Assembly (NCBI RefSeq): GCF_037811135.1
Contig: NZ_CP149130.1
Coordinates: 2,414,501-2,478,500, forward strand
DNA from: Aeromonas rivipollensis
GTDB taxonomy: Bacteria > Pseudomonadota > Gammaproteobacteria > Enterobacterales > Aeromonadaceae
Length of the DNA stretch: 64,000 nucleotides
Direction of reading: 5' to 3'
Position 1 is the first letter of the stretch. Each line of letters opens with the position of its first letter. Positions 46,857-55,570 of the stretch are shown in pieces. The translations under genes and the position numbers were made by a program. Below the pieces are notes generated by a model. That model was not told the origin of the DNA. It did no database searches and was given only the letters and a program-made list of their open reading frames with translations.

Positions 46857-47876
46857 ATGACGTCATCCATCCTCCCCCTCGCCAAAGGCTCACGCCCCCG
46901 CAGGCCCTGGCCCACGGGCTCGGCCCAGTGCGCCGCCCTGCTCTGCGTGCTGCTCATCAACGCCCTGGTCGCCGACAACTTCTTCGCCATCCATATCCAG
47001 GATGGGCGGCTGTTTGGCAGCCTCATCGACATACTCAACCGCTGCGCCCCTGTGGCCCTGCTCGCCCTCGGCATGACGCTGGTGATCGCCACCGGCGGCA
47101 TCGATCTGTCGGTGGGGGCCGTGATGGCCATCAGCGGGGCCACCATGGCCAGCCTGGCCACAGGCGGCCATAGCCTGCCGATCATTTTCGCCTCCGTCAT
47201 CGGGGTAGGCCTCCTGTGCGGCCTGTGGAACGGCTTGCTGGTGGCGGTGTTCAAGATCCAGCCCATAGTGGCGACCCTGATCCTCATGGTGGCGGGCCGG
47301 GGCATCGCCCAGCTCATCACCGAGGGGCAGATCATCACCTTCAACAACGAGGCCCTCGCCTGGATTGGCAGCGGCGCCCTCTTCTATCTGCCCACCCCTG
47401 TCATCATCACCCTGGGAATGGCGCTGCTGCTCTGGCTGCTGACCAAGCGCACCGCCCTCGGCCTCTTCATCGAAGCGGTGGGGATCAACATCAAGGCCGC
47501 CAAGAACGCCGGGCTCAACACCCCCATGGTGGTGATCGCCACCTACCTGCTGAGCGGCATCATGGCCGCCGTCGCCGGCATGATAGTCGCCGCCGACATC
47601 CGCGGGGCCGATGCCAACAACGCCGGGCTCTGGCTGGAGATGGACGCCATCCTGGCGGTGGTGATAGGGGGCACCTCCCTGATGGGGGGACGCTTCAACC
47701 TCGCCCTCTCCTTGGTCGGCATACTGATCATCCAGGGGGTGAACACAGGTATCCTGCTCTCCGGTTACCAGCCCCAGTGGAACCAGATCGTCAAGGCCAT
47801 GGTGGTGCTGGCGGTGCTGGTCATGCAGTCACCGGCCCTCAACCACCTCTTCCAGCGAGGGACTCGCCATGTTTAA
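46857..47876 (+). CDS. ytfT: Galactofuranose-type ABC importer, permease 1
   Basis: A 339-residue inner-membrane permease with about nine helices. The family motif GGIDLSVGAVMAISGA (about residues 81-96) and AVVIGGTSLMGGRFNL are present. It starts one base after the ytfR stop and overlaps yjfF by 8 bp, so translation is tightly coupled. With yjfF it forms the heterodimeric channel. Confidence 0.92.
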   Translation: MTSSILPLAKGSRPRRPWPTGSAQCAALLCVLLINALVADNFFAIHIQDGRLFGSLIDILNRCAPVALLALGMTLVIATGGIDLSVGAVMAISGATMASLATGGHSLPIIFASVIGVGLLCGLWNGLLVAVFKIQPIVATLILMVAGRGIAQLITEGQIITFNNEALAWIGSGALFYLPTPVIITLGMALLLWLLTKRTALGLFIEAVGINIKAAKNAGLNTPMVVIATYLLSGIMAAVAGMIVAADIRGADANNAGLWLEMDAILAVVIGGTSLMGGRFNLALSLVGILIIQGVNTGILLSGYQPQWNQIVKAMVVLAVLVMQSPALNHLFQRGTRHV

Positions 47877-48879
47877 ACGCAACCTGCCCCTGATGGTGAC
47901 CATCATGGTCTTCGTGCTGGGCTATCTGCTCTGCCTGGCCTCCTTCCCTGCCTTCATGTCCACCCGCATCATCTGCAACATACTGACGGACAACGCCTTC
48001 CTCGGCATAGTGGCGGTGGGCATGACCTTCGTCATCCTCTCGGGGGGCATCGATCTGTCGGTGGGAGCCGTCATCGCCTTCACCGGCGTGCTGTTGGCAA
48101 AACTCATCGGGGATCTGGGGGTCAGCCCCATGCTGGCCATCCCCCTGGTGTTGGTGCTCGGCGCCGGCTTCGGCGCCCTGATGGGCTGGCTCATCGACAC
48201 CCTGAAGATCCCCGCCTTCATCATCACCCTGGCGGGCATGTTCTTCCTGCGGGGGGCCAGTTTCCTCATCTCGGAGCAGTCCCTGCCCATCGATCACCCC
48301 AGCTTCACCTACCTGTCAAGCCTGTCATGGAAGGTGCCGGGAGGCGGTCGCCTGAGCCTGCTGGCCCTCATCATGCTGGCGGTGGTGGTGCTTGGCATAC
48401 TGCTCGCCAACCGCACCCGCTTTGGCAACAACGTCTACGCCATCGGCGGCAACGCCACCTCGGCGGCCCTGATGGGGATCTCGGTGCGCCACACCACCAT
48501 TCGCATCTACCTGCTCTCCACCACCCTGGCGACCCTGGCGGGCATCGTGTTCGCGCTCTACACCTCGGCGGGTTATCCCCTCGCCGCCGTCGGGGTGGAG
48601 CTCGATGCCATCGCCGCCGTGGTGATCGGCGGCACCCTGCTGAGCGGCGGGGTGGGCACAGTGTTCGGCTCCCTGTTCGGGGTGCTGATCCAGGGGCTGA
48701 TCCAGACCTACATCAACTTCGACGGCACCCTCAGCTCCTGGTGGACCAAGATCATCATAGGTCTGCTGCTGTTTTGCTTCATCGCCCTGCAGCGACTGCT
48801 GATCCTGGTCTCGGAACACCGCAAGGCCAACAAAGCCACCCCCTTCAAACGGCAGATCCCCGTCGCCCCCCTTGAGTGA
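47869..48879 (+). CDS. yjfF: Galactofuranose-type ABC importer, permease 2
   Basis: A 336-residue permease paralogous to ytfT, with GGIDLSVGAVIAFTG and VVIGGTLLSGGVGTV. It overlaps the end of ytfT by 8 bp and is the last gene of the operon. A strong hairpin (48884-48928) follows, shared with the convergent FAD-oxidase gene. Confidence 0.92.
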   Translation: MFKRNLPLMVTIMVFVLGYLLCLASFPAFMSTRIICNILTDNAFLGIVAVGMTFVILSGGIDLSVGAVIAFTGVLLAKLIGDLGVSPMLAIPLVLVLGAGFGALMGWLIDTLKIPAFIITLAGMFFLRGASFLISEQSLPIDHPSFTYLSSLSWKVPGGGRLSLLALIMLAVVVLGILLANRTRFGNNVYAIGGNATSAALMGISVRHTTIRIYLLSTTLATLAGIVFALYTSAGYPLAAVGVELDAIAAVVIGGTLLSGGVGTVFGSLFGVLIQGLIQTYINFDGTLSSWWTKIIIGLLLFCFIALQRLLILVSEHRKANKATPFKRQIPVAPLE

Positions 48880-48883
48880 AAAC

Positions 48884-48928
48884 ATCGCGGGGCCTGGGCC
48901 CGATCAACCCGGGCACAGGCCCCGCGAT
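48884..48928. terminator. Strong hairpin between yjfF and the FAD oxidase gene
   Basis: Arms ATCGCGGGGCCTG (48884-48896) and CAGGCCCCGCGAT (48916-48928) pair perfectly; the inner GGCCCG/CGGG also pairs. No real T-tract on either side, so it may be a weak terminator or a 3'-end stabiliser for both convergent transcripts. Confidence 0.6.
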
Positions 48929-48953
48929 AACACGCCTTTATGGTGGCCAGGCG

Positions 48954-50267
48954 CTAGTATTCGCCCGCCCCCAGCAGCCGCTCTTTCCAGAGATAACCCT
49001 GTACCCCCAGATCCAGCAAGGGCCGTGGCGGGAGATAGTTTGCCGTGCCCAGGGCGCGCATCTGCTCGCCCCAGGGGCTCTCCACCCCGCACACCAGATC
49101 GGCCAGCGCCTTGCCCGCCATGGTCTGCTTGCTGATCCCGGCCCCGTTGCATCCCAGTGCAGCGTAGAGATCTGTTCCGAACTGGCCCCACAGCGGCGCC
49201 CCGTTGCGACTCACGCTGATGAGCCCGGACCAGCTGTGGGCGAAGGCCAGCTCCCCGAGTTCGGGAAAGCGGGACAAAAACAGCTGGCGGTGACGTCGCA
49301 CTATGGCTTCCCTGGCCCCGGCATCGCTGTGCAGCGTCGGCGCATGGGCGACATGCTGGCGGATCAGGATGCGGTGATCCCGGGTGTAGCGAAAGGTGGC
49401 GCCGACGATGGCGTTGACCGGGGTCAGCCCCCAGGGGGCAATGTCCCCCAGCCTGGCACGCTGCTCGGGCGTCAGCGGCTCGGTCAGGGTGGCATGGGTC
49501 GCCAGGGAGGCGAGCTTGCCGGCAAAGGGGGTCAGCTGACCCGCACCGCCATTGATGGCAAACATGGCCTTGCCCGCTATCACCTCGCCGTGGGGCGTGG
49601 TGATGCGAACGCCGCCTGTGTTGTCCACCCGCAATGCCGGGCTGCGTTCATACAGGGTCACATTGTCCGGCAGCTTGTCGGCCAATCCCCGCACCAGGGC
49701 GGCCGGATTGAGCAACACCGTATGGGGGGTATAGATGGCCGAGTGGTAGAAGCCGGTACCGAGGCGGGCAGAGAGGGCGGCCCCCTCCAGATACTCATAG
49801 CTTTCGCCGAGCGACTCCAGCTCGCGGGCGTATTGCTTGAGCAGCCCGGCGGATCCGGCCTTGACGGCGCAGTGATACTTGCCGCTCTGTTGCCAGTCGC
49901 AATCGATGTGATAACGACCGACCCACTGCGCCAGCTGGGCCAGTCCCCCTTTCAGCAACTGCCGGTAGTGGCTGGCCTTGGCCAGCTCGGCGGTGCCACT
50001 GCCGATATTGTGGGGCAAGTCGATGGCGAACCCCGAGTTGCGCCCGGCGGCATTGTCCCCCACCACACCCGCCTCCAGCAGCACTATGCGGGCCTGTGGC
50101 TGATGCTCGGCCAGCGCATGGGCAAAGGCCAGCCCGGCATAGCCCGCCCCTACCACCACCCAGTCCCCCTGGACCACCCCCTGCAAAGGCGCACTGGGAA
50201 GCCGCTCGGGCAAGATGGCGGCCCAGCCATTGGCCTCTTCACTGCGGGGCAAATAACGAAACTTCAT
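48954..50267 (-). CDS. FAD-dependent amine/imine oxidoreductase (PuuB/DAO-like)
   Basis: A 437-residue DAO-type flavoprotein. The FAD-binding VVVGAGYAGLAFAHALAEH is near residues 37-55, the AGRNSGFAIDLPH motif follows, and ISKQTMAGKALADLVCG lies near the C-terminus. The layout matches gamma-glutamylputrescine oxidase (PuuB) and related amine oxidases; substrate unproven. No other puu gene is near. It is next to an orphan MetQ-like binding protein on the same strand (116 bp gap), so the two may handle one nitrogen-containing compound. Confidence 0.83.
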   Translation of the reverse strand: MKFRYLPRSEEANGWAAILPERLPSAPLQGVVQGDWVVVGAGYAGLAFAHALAEHQPQARIVLLEAGVVGDNAAGRNSGFAIDLPHNIGSGTAELAKASHYRQLLKGGLAQLAQWVGRYHIDCDWQQSGKYHCAVKAGSAGLLKQYARELESLGESYEYLEGAALSARLGTGFYHSAIYTPHTVLLNPAALVRGLADKLPDNVTLYERSPALRVDNTGGVRITTPHGEVIAGKAMFAINGGAGQLTPFAGKLASLATHATLTEPLTPEQRARLGDIAPWGLTPVNAIVGATFRYTRDHRILIRQHVAHAPTLHSDAGAREAIVRRHRQLFLSRFPELGELAFAHSWSGLISVSRNGAPLWGQFGTDLYAALGCNGAGISKQTMAGKALADLVCGVESPWGEQMRALGTANYLPPRPLLDLGVQGYLWKERLLGAGEY

Positions 50268-50383
50268 GGTGCATCCTGCTCATGCATATGTCTGCAAGGG
50301 CCGCGCTCCGGTAAGAAGGCGGCCCCGATAGAAGGCAGTATCCATAACCAATAAATCATTAGTGATGGATCACCGCCCATTAA

Positions 50384-51169
50384 TTACCACGCGGGGATTG
50401 CCGTCCCGTTATAGTATTTGTCCAGCGCCGCCTTGACGGCCTCATTCTGATAGGATGCCACCAGAGTTTTCACCCAGGGTGCGTTTTCATTGCCGCTTTT
50501 GACCGCGATGAAATTATTGTAAGGATTCTCTTTGGCGGTCTCTGAATAAATACGTTGCTGCTGGCTCAAGCCGGATTTCAGTGCCCAGTCCGTATTGACC
50601 ACGGCGGCATCCAGATCATCCACTGAGCGCCCTATGATGCCGGTATCCAGCTCCCTGATCTGCAATTTCTTGGGGTTGTCGATAATATCCGTGGTGGTCG
50701 CCAATATGCCCGAGCCGGGACGCAGCTTGATGACCCCGGCCGACGCCAGCACCCGCAGCGCACGCCCTTCATTGCTGGGATCGTTGGGCACCCCTATGAT
50801 GGCCCCTTCCGGCAAGGCGCTGACCGCATTGAATTTCTTCGAGTACAGGCCGATAGGCCACACCGCCGTATTGCCGACCGGCACTATATGATAACCGCGG
50901 CTCTTCACCTGATTGTCCAGGTAAGGTTTGTGCTGGAATGCGTTGGCATCTATTTCGCCATTTTCCAGTGCCTCGTTGGGCAAGATATAGTCATTGAACT
51001 TGACAAGCTCGATATCCAGCCCCTGTTTTTTGGCCTGTGCCGACGCAACGGCCCACACATCTTCATCTTCTCCGCTCATGATACCAAGCCGTATGCTTTC
51101 CCCGGCATTGGCATATCCTGCAATGATGGCGGCAACCAACGGCGTCAATTTAAATATGGTTTTCAACAT
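50384..51169 (-). CDS. MetQ/NlpA-family substrate-binding protein without lipobox
   Basis: A 261-residue protein with the MetQ fold: RLGIMSGEDEDVWAVASAQAKKQGLD, NEALENGEIDANAFQHKPYLD and GVPNDPSNEGRALRVL are typical. The signal peptide (LKTIFKLTPLVAAIIAGYANA) contains no Cys, so unlike MetQ it is predicted to be soluble in the periplasm. No metN/metI (ATPase/permease) genes are adjacent, so it is an orphan component that must use a distant transporter or have another role. It lies upstream of the FAD oxidase gene on the same strand. Confidence 0.82.
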   Translation of the reverse strand: MLKTIFKLTPLVAAIIAGYANAGESIRLGIMSGEDEDVWAVASAQAKKQGLDIELVKFNDYILPNEALENGEIDANAFQHKPYLDNQVKSRGYHIVPVGNTAVWPIGLYSKKFNAVSALPEGAIIGVPNDPSNEGRALRVLASAGVIKLRPGSGILATTTDIIDNPKKLQIRELDTGIIGRSVDDLDAAVVNTDWALKSGLSQQQRIYSETAKENPYNNFIAVKSGNENAPWVKTLVASYQNEAVKAALDKYYNGTAIPAW

Positions 51170-51508
51170 GGCTGTTTCCTTGGCAATAAATGATGACGAC
51201 CCCGAGATTACGGGGTCGATGCAAGGAGTACAAAGCACAAGATATCCCTTGGATATACCAAAATTGACGAACGCCGGGGCGAATGAAATAGCCCTGTGTC
51301 AGCGGGCCATTTTCAATCGGTTCATGGCCGCCATGTAGCCTGCCGATGACGGCCGACACCGGATGCAGGAACTGTCCATGACGACCTTTTGCAGAGAGAG
51401 GAAACAGGCAGGCCATTGACGGCCTGAACGGCAAACATGGACAGATGACGGAGGCGACACGAAGGAAAATGAGGGTATGACAGGGGATAGTACGGGCGAG
51501 CTGCCTGG
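51170..51508. other. Gene-free 339 bp upstream of the MetQ-like gene
   Basis: No gene seen. The only structure is an 8-bp hairpin CGACCCCG/CGGGGTCG near 51199-51220 in the 5' leader of the MetQ-like gene; I see no known riboswitch fold. The stretch is AT-richer than neighbouring core DNA and lies between that gene and the integrase stub. Confidence 0.5.
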
Positions 51509-51637
51509 TTACCGCGGCACGGCAGCCAGCTTGGCTAGGGTTTGCAGGGATTTCTCGATCTCTTTACGACCACCACAGGGGAGCGTGGTGACTTTCCGGT
51601 AGTACCAGATGCCGTGGGGACTGAGCCAGAGATTCAT
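51509..51637 (-). pseudogene. Truncated tyrosine-recombinase (phage-type integrase) N-terminus
   Basis: A 42-codon frame begins MNLWLSPHGIWYYRKV and continues with PCGGRKEIEKSL, the arm-type DNA-binding start common in phage and island integrases of the Vibrio/Aeromonas group. After KSLQT the sequence diverges and stops. The catalytic domain is missing entirely. It reads in the same direction as ffs and starts 80 bp after the ffs 3' end, the usual position of an island integrase next to its attachment site. Confidence 0.65.
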
Positions 51638-51717
51638 GTCGAATGCTCCTCGTCGTCCACACAAAGTGGATGACCAAGGGCGCTTGGAGGCTAACTTATT
51701 GAATTGCAGAAACAGGT

Positions 51718-51827
51718 GGTGGCCCCACCAGCCACATCCCGGCACTCGAGTCCCCCGCCTTGGCTGCTACCTTCCGGTCCTGACCAGGTTGACGAGTTAT
51801 CAATGCGAGAGGACCAATGGGACCACC
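51718..51827 (-). ncRNA. ffs: SRP RNA (4.5S RNA)
   Basis: The minus strand from 51827 to 51718 (110 nt) reads as a long hairpin with ends GGTGGTCCC/GGGGCCACC. The conserved Ffh-binding core is visible: GTCAGGACCGGAAGGTAGCAGC as two parts, CAGGACCGGAAGG (GGAA tetraloop) and AGCAGCCAAGGC. This RNA with Ffh targets inner-membrane proteins to FtsY and SecYEG. The promoter at 51835-51863 fits the 5' end. Confidence 0.95.
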
Positions 51828-51834
51828 GGCGAGG

Positions 51835-51863
51835 AGAATAGGCAAACTGGCCTGCCAATGCAA
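51835..51863 (-). promoter_or_regulatory. Promoter of ffs
   Basis: On the minus strand: -35 TTGCAT (51863-51858), 17-bp spacer, -10 TATTCT (51840-51835), and the RNA starts 8 bases later at 51827. Confidence 0.75.
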
Positions 51864-51921
51864 TGGCTTTCTGCCAGGAGACGAACCGTTCGCCTTATTT
51901 TTCAACAATCTGCCGAATGGA

Positions 51922-52710
51922 TCAGCTAAACAGCATGAATTTGGTCCCCACCACCAACATCAGCAGGGCGAACGCCTGCTTGAGCCGCCTGGGGGAGAGG
52001 CGATGGGCCAGCCTGGCGCCAACCCGGGCAAACTGGGTGCTGGTCAGCACTATGCCGAGCAGGGCCGGCAGGTAAATGTAGCCGACACTCCACTCGGGCA
52101 GATCGGCGTGACCCCAGCCGGCATAGAGGTAGCTCAGGCTGCCCGCCAGGGCGATGGGTATGCTGCAGGCGGCGGAGGCTGCCACGGCGTTGCGCATGGG
52201 CACCGAGTTCCAGCTGAGGTAAGGCACCGTCATGGAGCCCCCCCCTATGCCAAACAGCGCCGAGAGCCAGCCGATGACGGTGCCCGCGATGCCGGTGCCG
52301 ACCGGCCCTGGCATCTGGCGCTCCGCCTTGGGCCTGAGGTTCAGCCCCATCTGCAGCGCCATGGTCCAGGCGAAGCAGCCGATGATGATGTTGAGGGTGC
52401 TGGCGCTGAGCTGGCTGGCGGTCATGCCGCCGAGCCAGGCGCCGATGAGCATGCCCGCCCCCAGGCGGCGGATCATCACCCAGTCGACGGCCCCCGCCTC
52501 CTGATGTGCCCGCAGGGAACTGAAGCCGGTGAAGATCATGGTGGGCAAAGAGGTACCGAGCGCGAGGTGGGTAATGATCTCCGGGGCCACCCCCTGGGCA
52601 TGAAAGCTCAGGACCAGCACAGGCACTATGATGAGCCCGCCGCCGATCCCGAACAGCCCCGCCAGCATGCCCGCGAAGGCCCCCAACACCAGATAACCCA
52701 CAAACAGCAT
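51922..52710 (-). CDS. TauE/SafE-family sulfite/anion exporter
   Basis: A 262-residue membrane protein with about eight helices and the duplicated family motif: GLFGIGGGLIIVPVLV (residues about 18-33) and ALFGIGGGSMTVPYLS (about 152-167). TauE/SafE proteins export sulfite, sulfoacetate or related organic anions. Substrate here unknown. It lies between the antiporter gene and ffs, with a hairpin (52732-52754) just upstream. Confidence 0.88.
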   Translation of the reverse strand: MLFVGYLVLGAFAGMLAGLFGIGGGLIIVPVLVLSFHAQGVAPEIITHLALGTSLPTMIFTGFSSLRAHQEAGAVDWVMIRRLGAGMLIGAWLGGMTASQLSASTLNIIIGCFAWTMALQMGLNLRPKAERQMPGPVGTGIAGTVIGWLSALFGIGGGSMTVPYLSWNSVPMRNAVAASAACSIPIALAGSLSYLYAGWGHADLPEWSVGYIYLPALLGIVLTSTQFARVGARLAHRLSPRRLKQAFALLMLVVGTKFMLFS

Positions 52711-52731
52711 AAAAATTCCTTATATAGCTAA

Positions 52732-52754
52732 ATGGCGGTCAAGTTGACCGCCAT
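52732..52754. terminator. Hairpin between the APC antiporter and TauE/SafE genes
   Basis: ATGGCGGTCA and TGACCGCCAT pair perfectly around AGT. No strong T-run; possibly part of the antiporter 3' end. Confidence 0.5.
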
Positions 52755-52760
52755 TTCCCA

Positions 52761-52795
52761 TAAAAAAAGAGATGGCGTCATGCCATCTCTTTATT
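52761..52795 (-). terminator. Terminator of the APC antiporter gene
   Basis: AAAGAGATGGC (52766-52776) pairs with GCCATCTCTTT (52782-52792). On the minus strand the stem runs into seven T's. Confidence 0.92.
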
Positions 52796-52802
52796 GTGCC
52801 GA

Positions 52803-54239
52803 TTAATGCAGGGGAATGGTACCGTCCATCACCTTGTAGAAGGCCAGCACGGCGCAACCGAGCAGGGCCGCCGTCATCCCGCGCTCCAGCCGGTTGAGGC
52901 TGCGCAGGCCATGGTGCTGGCGCGCCTTCCAGTAGATGAAGATGCCGGGGCTGTAGAGCAGCGCCACCAGCAGCAGGTACTCCACCCCGGCGGCATAGAC
53001 CAGCCAGCAGCCGTAGACGGTGGCCACCAGGGCCAGCAGCAGGTCACGCTTGCGCTGATGGGGCTGGTGCTCGTAGGTGGTGCCCTGCAGCGCCAGCTTG
53101 AGGCCATAGGCGCCGGAGAAGACGTAAGGCACCAGGGCCGCCGAGGTGGCGATGTTGACCAGCGCCAGATAGGTGCTGCTCTGGAAGTAGATGATGATGA
53201 GGAAGGCCTGCACCAGACAGGTGGAGCACCAGAGCGACACCTGGGGCGAGCCGTTCTTGTTCTCCTTGGCAAACCAGGCGGGGAAAACCCCTGTCTTGCC
53301 CGCGATGTAGGGTACTTCCGCCGCCAGCACTGTCCAGCTCAGCAGGGCCCCCATCACCGAGATCACCAGACCGATGTTGATGAGCCAGGCGCCCCAGGGG
53401 CCGACCACGGCTTCCAGGATCATGGCGGTGGAGGGGTTCTTGAGTTCGGCCAGTTGCGGCTGGTTCATGACGCCGAGGGAGAACAGGGTCACCATGACGT
53501 AGAGCGCCAGGGCGCCGAGCAGCGCCAGTACGGTGGCACGGCCCACATCCTTGCGATGACGGGCACGAGCTGAGACCACCACGGCCCCCTCGATGCCGAT
53601 GAAGACCCAGAGCGTCACCTTCATGGTGGACTTGACCTGATCCATCACAGAACCCAGCTCGGTGTTGCCCTGCCCCCAGATGTCCAGGGTGAAGGTCTCC
53701 ATGTTGAAGGCGAGCAGGACGGCGACGCAGAAGACGATGAGGGGCACCATCTTGGCGATGGTGGTGACTATGTTCACCAGGGCCGCCACCTGGATGCCGC
53801 GCAGCACCAGGGCGTGTACCGACCAGATGAGGAGGGAGGCGAGGCTGATGGCGACCGGGGTGTTGCCGTCGCCGAAGATGACGTTGTCCGGCGTGTCGAA
53901 GAAGTAGCTCAGGGCGCTGAACACCACTATGGCGTAGGAGACGTTGGCCAGCAGTTGGCAGAGCCAGTAGCCCCAGGCGGCGTTGAAACCGACGAAATCA
54001 CCGAAACCGGCCTTGGCGTAGCTGAAGATGCCCCCATCGAGATCCGGGCGACGCATGGAGAGGTTCTGGTAGACCAGGGCGAGGCAGATCATGCCGATCC
54101 CGGTGATGGCCCACCCCAGGGCGACGGCCCCGGCGCTGGCGTGCGCTGCGATGTTTTGTGGCAGACTGAAGACCCCGGCACCGACCATGGAGCCGATCAC
54201 CAGCGAAATGAGGGCGCCGAGCCCTAGTTTCTTGTCCAT
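52803..54239 (-). CDS. APC-family basic amino acid antiporter (arginine/ornithine type)
   Basis: A 478-residue protein with twelve predicted membrane helices and the APA/APC fold. The start MDKKLGLGALISLVIGSMVGAGVFSLP has the substrate-binding GSMVGAG loop. Overall it resembles ArcD/arginine-ornithine or related antiporters (YjdE/AdiC group), used in acid resistance or arginine catabolism. No arcA, adiA or related decarboxylase gene is adjacent, so the exchange pair is not known. Monocistronic with a strong terminator. Confidence 0.87.
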   Translation of the reverse strand: MDKKLGLGALISLVIGSMVGAGVFSLPQNIAAHASAGAVALGWAITGIGMICLALVYQNLSMRRPDLDGGIFSYAKAGFGDFVGFNAAWGYWLCQLLANVSYAIVVFSALSYFFDTPDNVIFGDGNTPVAISLASLLIWSVHALVLRGIQVAALVNIVTTIAKMVPLIVFCVAVLLAFNMETFTLDIWGQGNTELGSVMDQVKSTMKVTLWVFIGIEGAVVVSARARHRKDVGRATVLALLGALALYVMVTLFSLGVMNQPQLAELKNPSTAMILEAVVGPWGAWLINIGLVISVMGALLSWTVLAAEVPYIAGKTGVFPAWFAKENKNGSPQVSLWCSTCLVQAFLIIIYFQSSTYLALVNIATSAALVPYVFSGAYGLKLALQGTTYEHQPHQRKRDLLLALVATVYGCWLVYAAGVEYLLLVALLYSPGIFIYWKARQHHGLRSLNRLERGMTAALLGCAVLAFYKVMDGTIPLH

Positions 54240-54574
54240 CTCAAACCTGTTTTATTAAGCGGCGGCTGAGCATCCGTATTCATACAGCGCGCGACATGGG
54301 AGGGGCGATAAATCCGTACCCCGTGAAAAAGGCGGCAACTATATTGCATGACTATTCCGACCGCAATCCTTCGCAGTGCCAATCATGCACCGCCTTGACC
54401 GCGCGCAATTCTACAGCACTCACTCACCCGGCCTGTGAGCTGGTTCAAATTCAGAAAGACCCGTTGATCTTTCACGTTTTTCCATGATGTCAGCCCTGTT
54501 TTTAAAAGAAGCCCTGCATGTCCATGCAGCGGGTCGCCCTGGGCGTCAGGCAGGTCTTTCGGTTTAAACGGCCA
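54240..54574. other. Gene-free region upstream of the antiporter gene
   Basis: No gene. The 100 bp next to the antiporter start are moderately AT-rich and presumably hold its promoter. A short perfect hairpin CTGCATG/CATGCAG lies near 54512-54530. Nothing else stands out before the terminator at 54575. Confidence 0.5.
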
Positions 54575-54606
54575 TAAAAATGCCCCTGTGCCGGTGGCAA
54601 GGGGCA
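54575..54606 (-). terminator. Terminator of the SDR / valine-catabolism cluster
   Basis: TGCCCCT (54581-54587) pairs with AGGGGCA (54600-54606). The minus strand continues with TTTTT. Confidence 0.8.
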
Positions 54607-54626
54607 TGGGCGGATCGCCGCCGGGG

Positions 54627-55388
54627 TTAGAGTCGCAAGCCGCCGTCGAGATCGATGATCCGCCCGGACAGATAGTCGTTGGCGAAGATGAATTGCACCG
54701 TCTGGGCCAGTTGCTCCCCCTGCCCCAGGGCGCCGACCGGAATGGCCTGCTGCATCCGGGCCATGGCCTCGGGTTTCATGGCCGCCGTCATGTCGGTGGC
54801 AAAGACCCCGGGGGCTATGCCCATCACCCGGATGCCGTGACGGGCCAGCTCCCGCCCCCAGGTCACCACCAATGAGGCCACCCCCGCCTTGCTGGCGGCA
54901 TAGTTGCTCTGGCCTATGTTGCCAGCACGGGCGATGGAGGAGATGTTGATGATGACCCCCCCCTGCCCCCCTTTCGCCATCAAGGCCGCCCCCTCGCGGC
55001 CGCAGAGGAAGGTGCCGGTGAGGTTGACGTCGATGACTGCCTGCCACTGTGCCAGGCTCATCTTCTCCACCAGCGCCCCCTCTTTCACCTTGATGAGCAT
55101 GCCGTCGCGCAATATGCCGGCGCAGTTGACCAGGCCATGCAGGGTGCCGAGCTGCTCCTCCATGGCGGCAAAGGTCGCCTCCACCTCGGGCTCGTCCGCC
55201 ACGTTGCAGACGAACAGGGCGCAGCGACCATCCCGGCTGCGTACCTCGGCCTCGGTCACCTCCAGATCGGCGCGGTTGACGTCGATCAGGGCCAATATGG
55301 CCCCCTGGCTGGCCAGACGCAGGGCGATGGCGCGGCCGAGCCCCCGTCCCGCCCCCGTGATGGCGATGACTTTATCTGTGATATCCAT
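54627..55388 (-). CDS. Short-chain dehydrogenase (FabG-like), end of the catabolic cluster
   Basis: A 253-residue SDR: TGAGRGLG at residues 9-16, NCAG, and the catalytic Ser/Tyr/Lys in ISSIARAGNIGQSNYAASK. FabG-like with a C-terminal DLDGGLRL. Within this cluster of acyl-CoA breakdown genes it may act as a 3-hydroxyacyl-CoA dehydrogenase, for example on 2-methyl-3-hydroxybutyryl-CoA from isoleucine. It is the last gene before the terminator, 60 bp downstream of the mmsB relic. Confidence 0.82.
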   Translation of the reverse strand: MDITDKVIAITGAGRGLGRAIALRLASQGAILALIDVNRADLEVTEAEVRSRDGRCALFVCNVADEPEVEATFAAMEEQLGTLHGLVNCAGILRDGMLIKVKEGALVEKMSLAQWQAVIDVNLTGTFLCGREGAALMAKGGQGGVIINISSIARAGNIGQSNYAASKAGVASLVVTWGRELARHGIRVMGIAPGVFATDMTAAMKPEAMARMQQAIPVGALGQGEQLAQTVQFIFANDYLSGRIIDLDGGLRL

Positions 55389-55447
55389 AAATGCTCCTTG
55401 TTGCCTGGCCCCGGATGACGGGAAAGAATGAATGGCAGGATCCCGCA

Positions 55448-55570
55448 TCACATAGCGCCGGGCTCGTCCTGGGGTTTATCCAGATAGAGTTCGAGAATGC
55501 TGGAAAAATCCCGTGCGCCCTGCCCGTTCGCAGCGTGCAAGTTGAAGAGAGTGATGAGAGGCCAGCGTTC
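55448..55570 (-). pseudogene. 3' relic of a second mmsB-like gene
   Basis: Read on the minus strand directly after the mmsB stop, the sequence encodes LFNLHAANGQGARDFSSIL then ELYLDKPQDEPGAM and a stop at 55448-55450. This matches the end of the intact mmsB product (LFNLHASQGQESKDFSSIL, ALYLGKDQGEK) at about two thirds of residues. Nothing upstream of it corresponds to the rest of the gene. It looks like the displaced tail of an mmsB paralogue. Confidence 0.75.
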
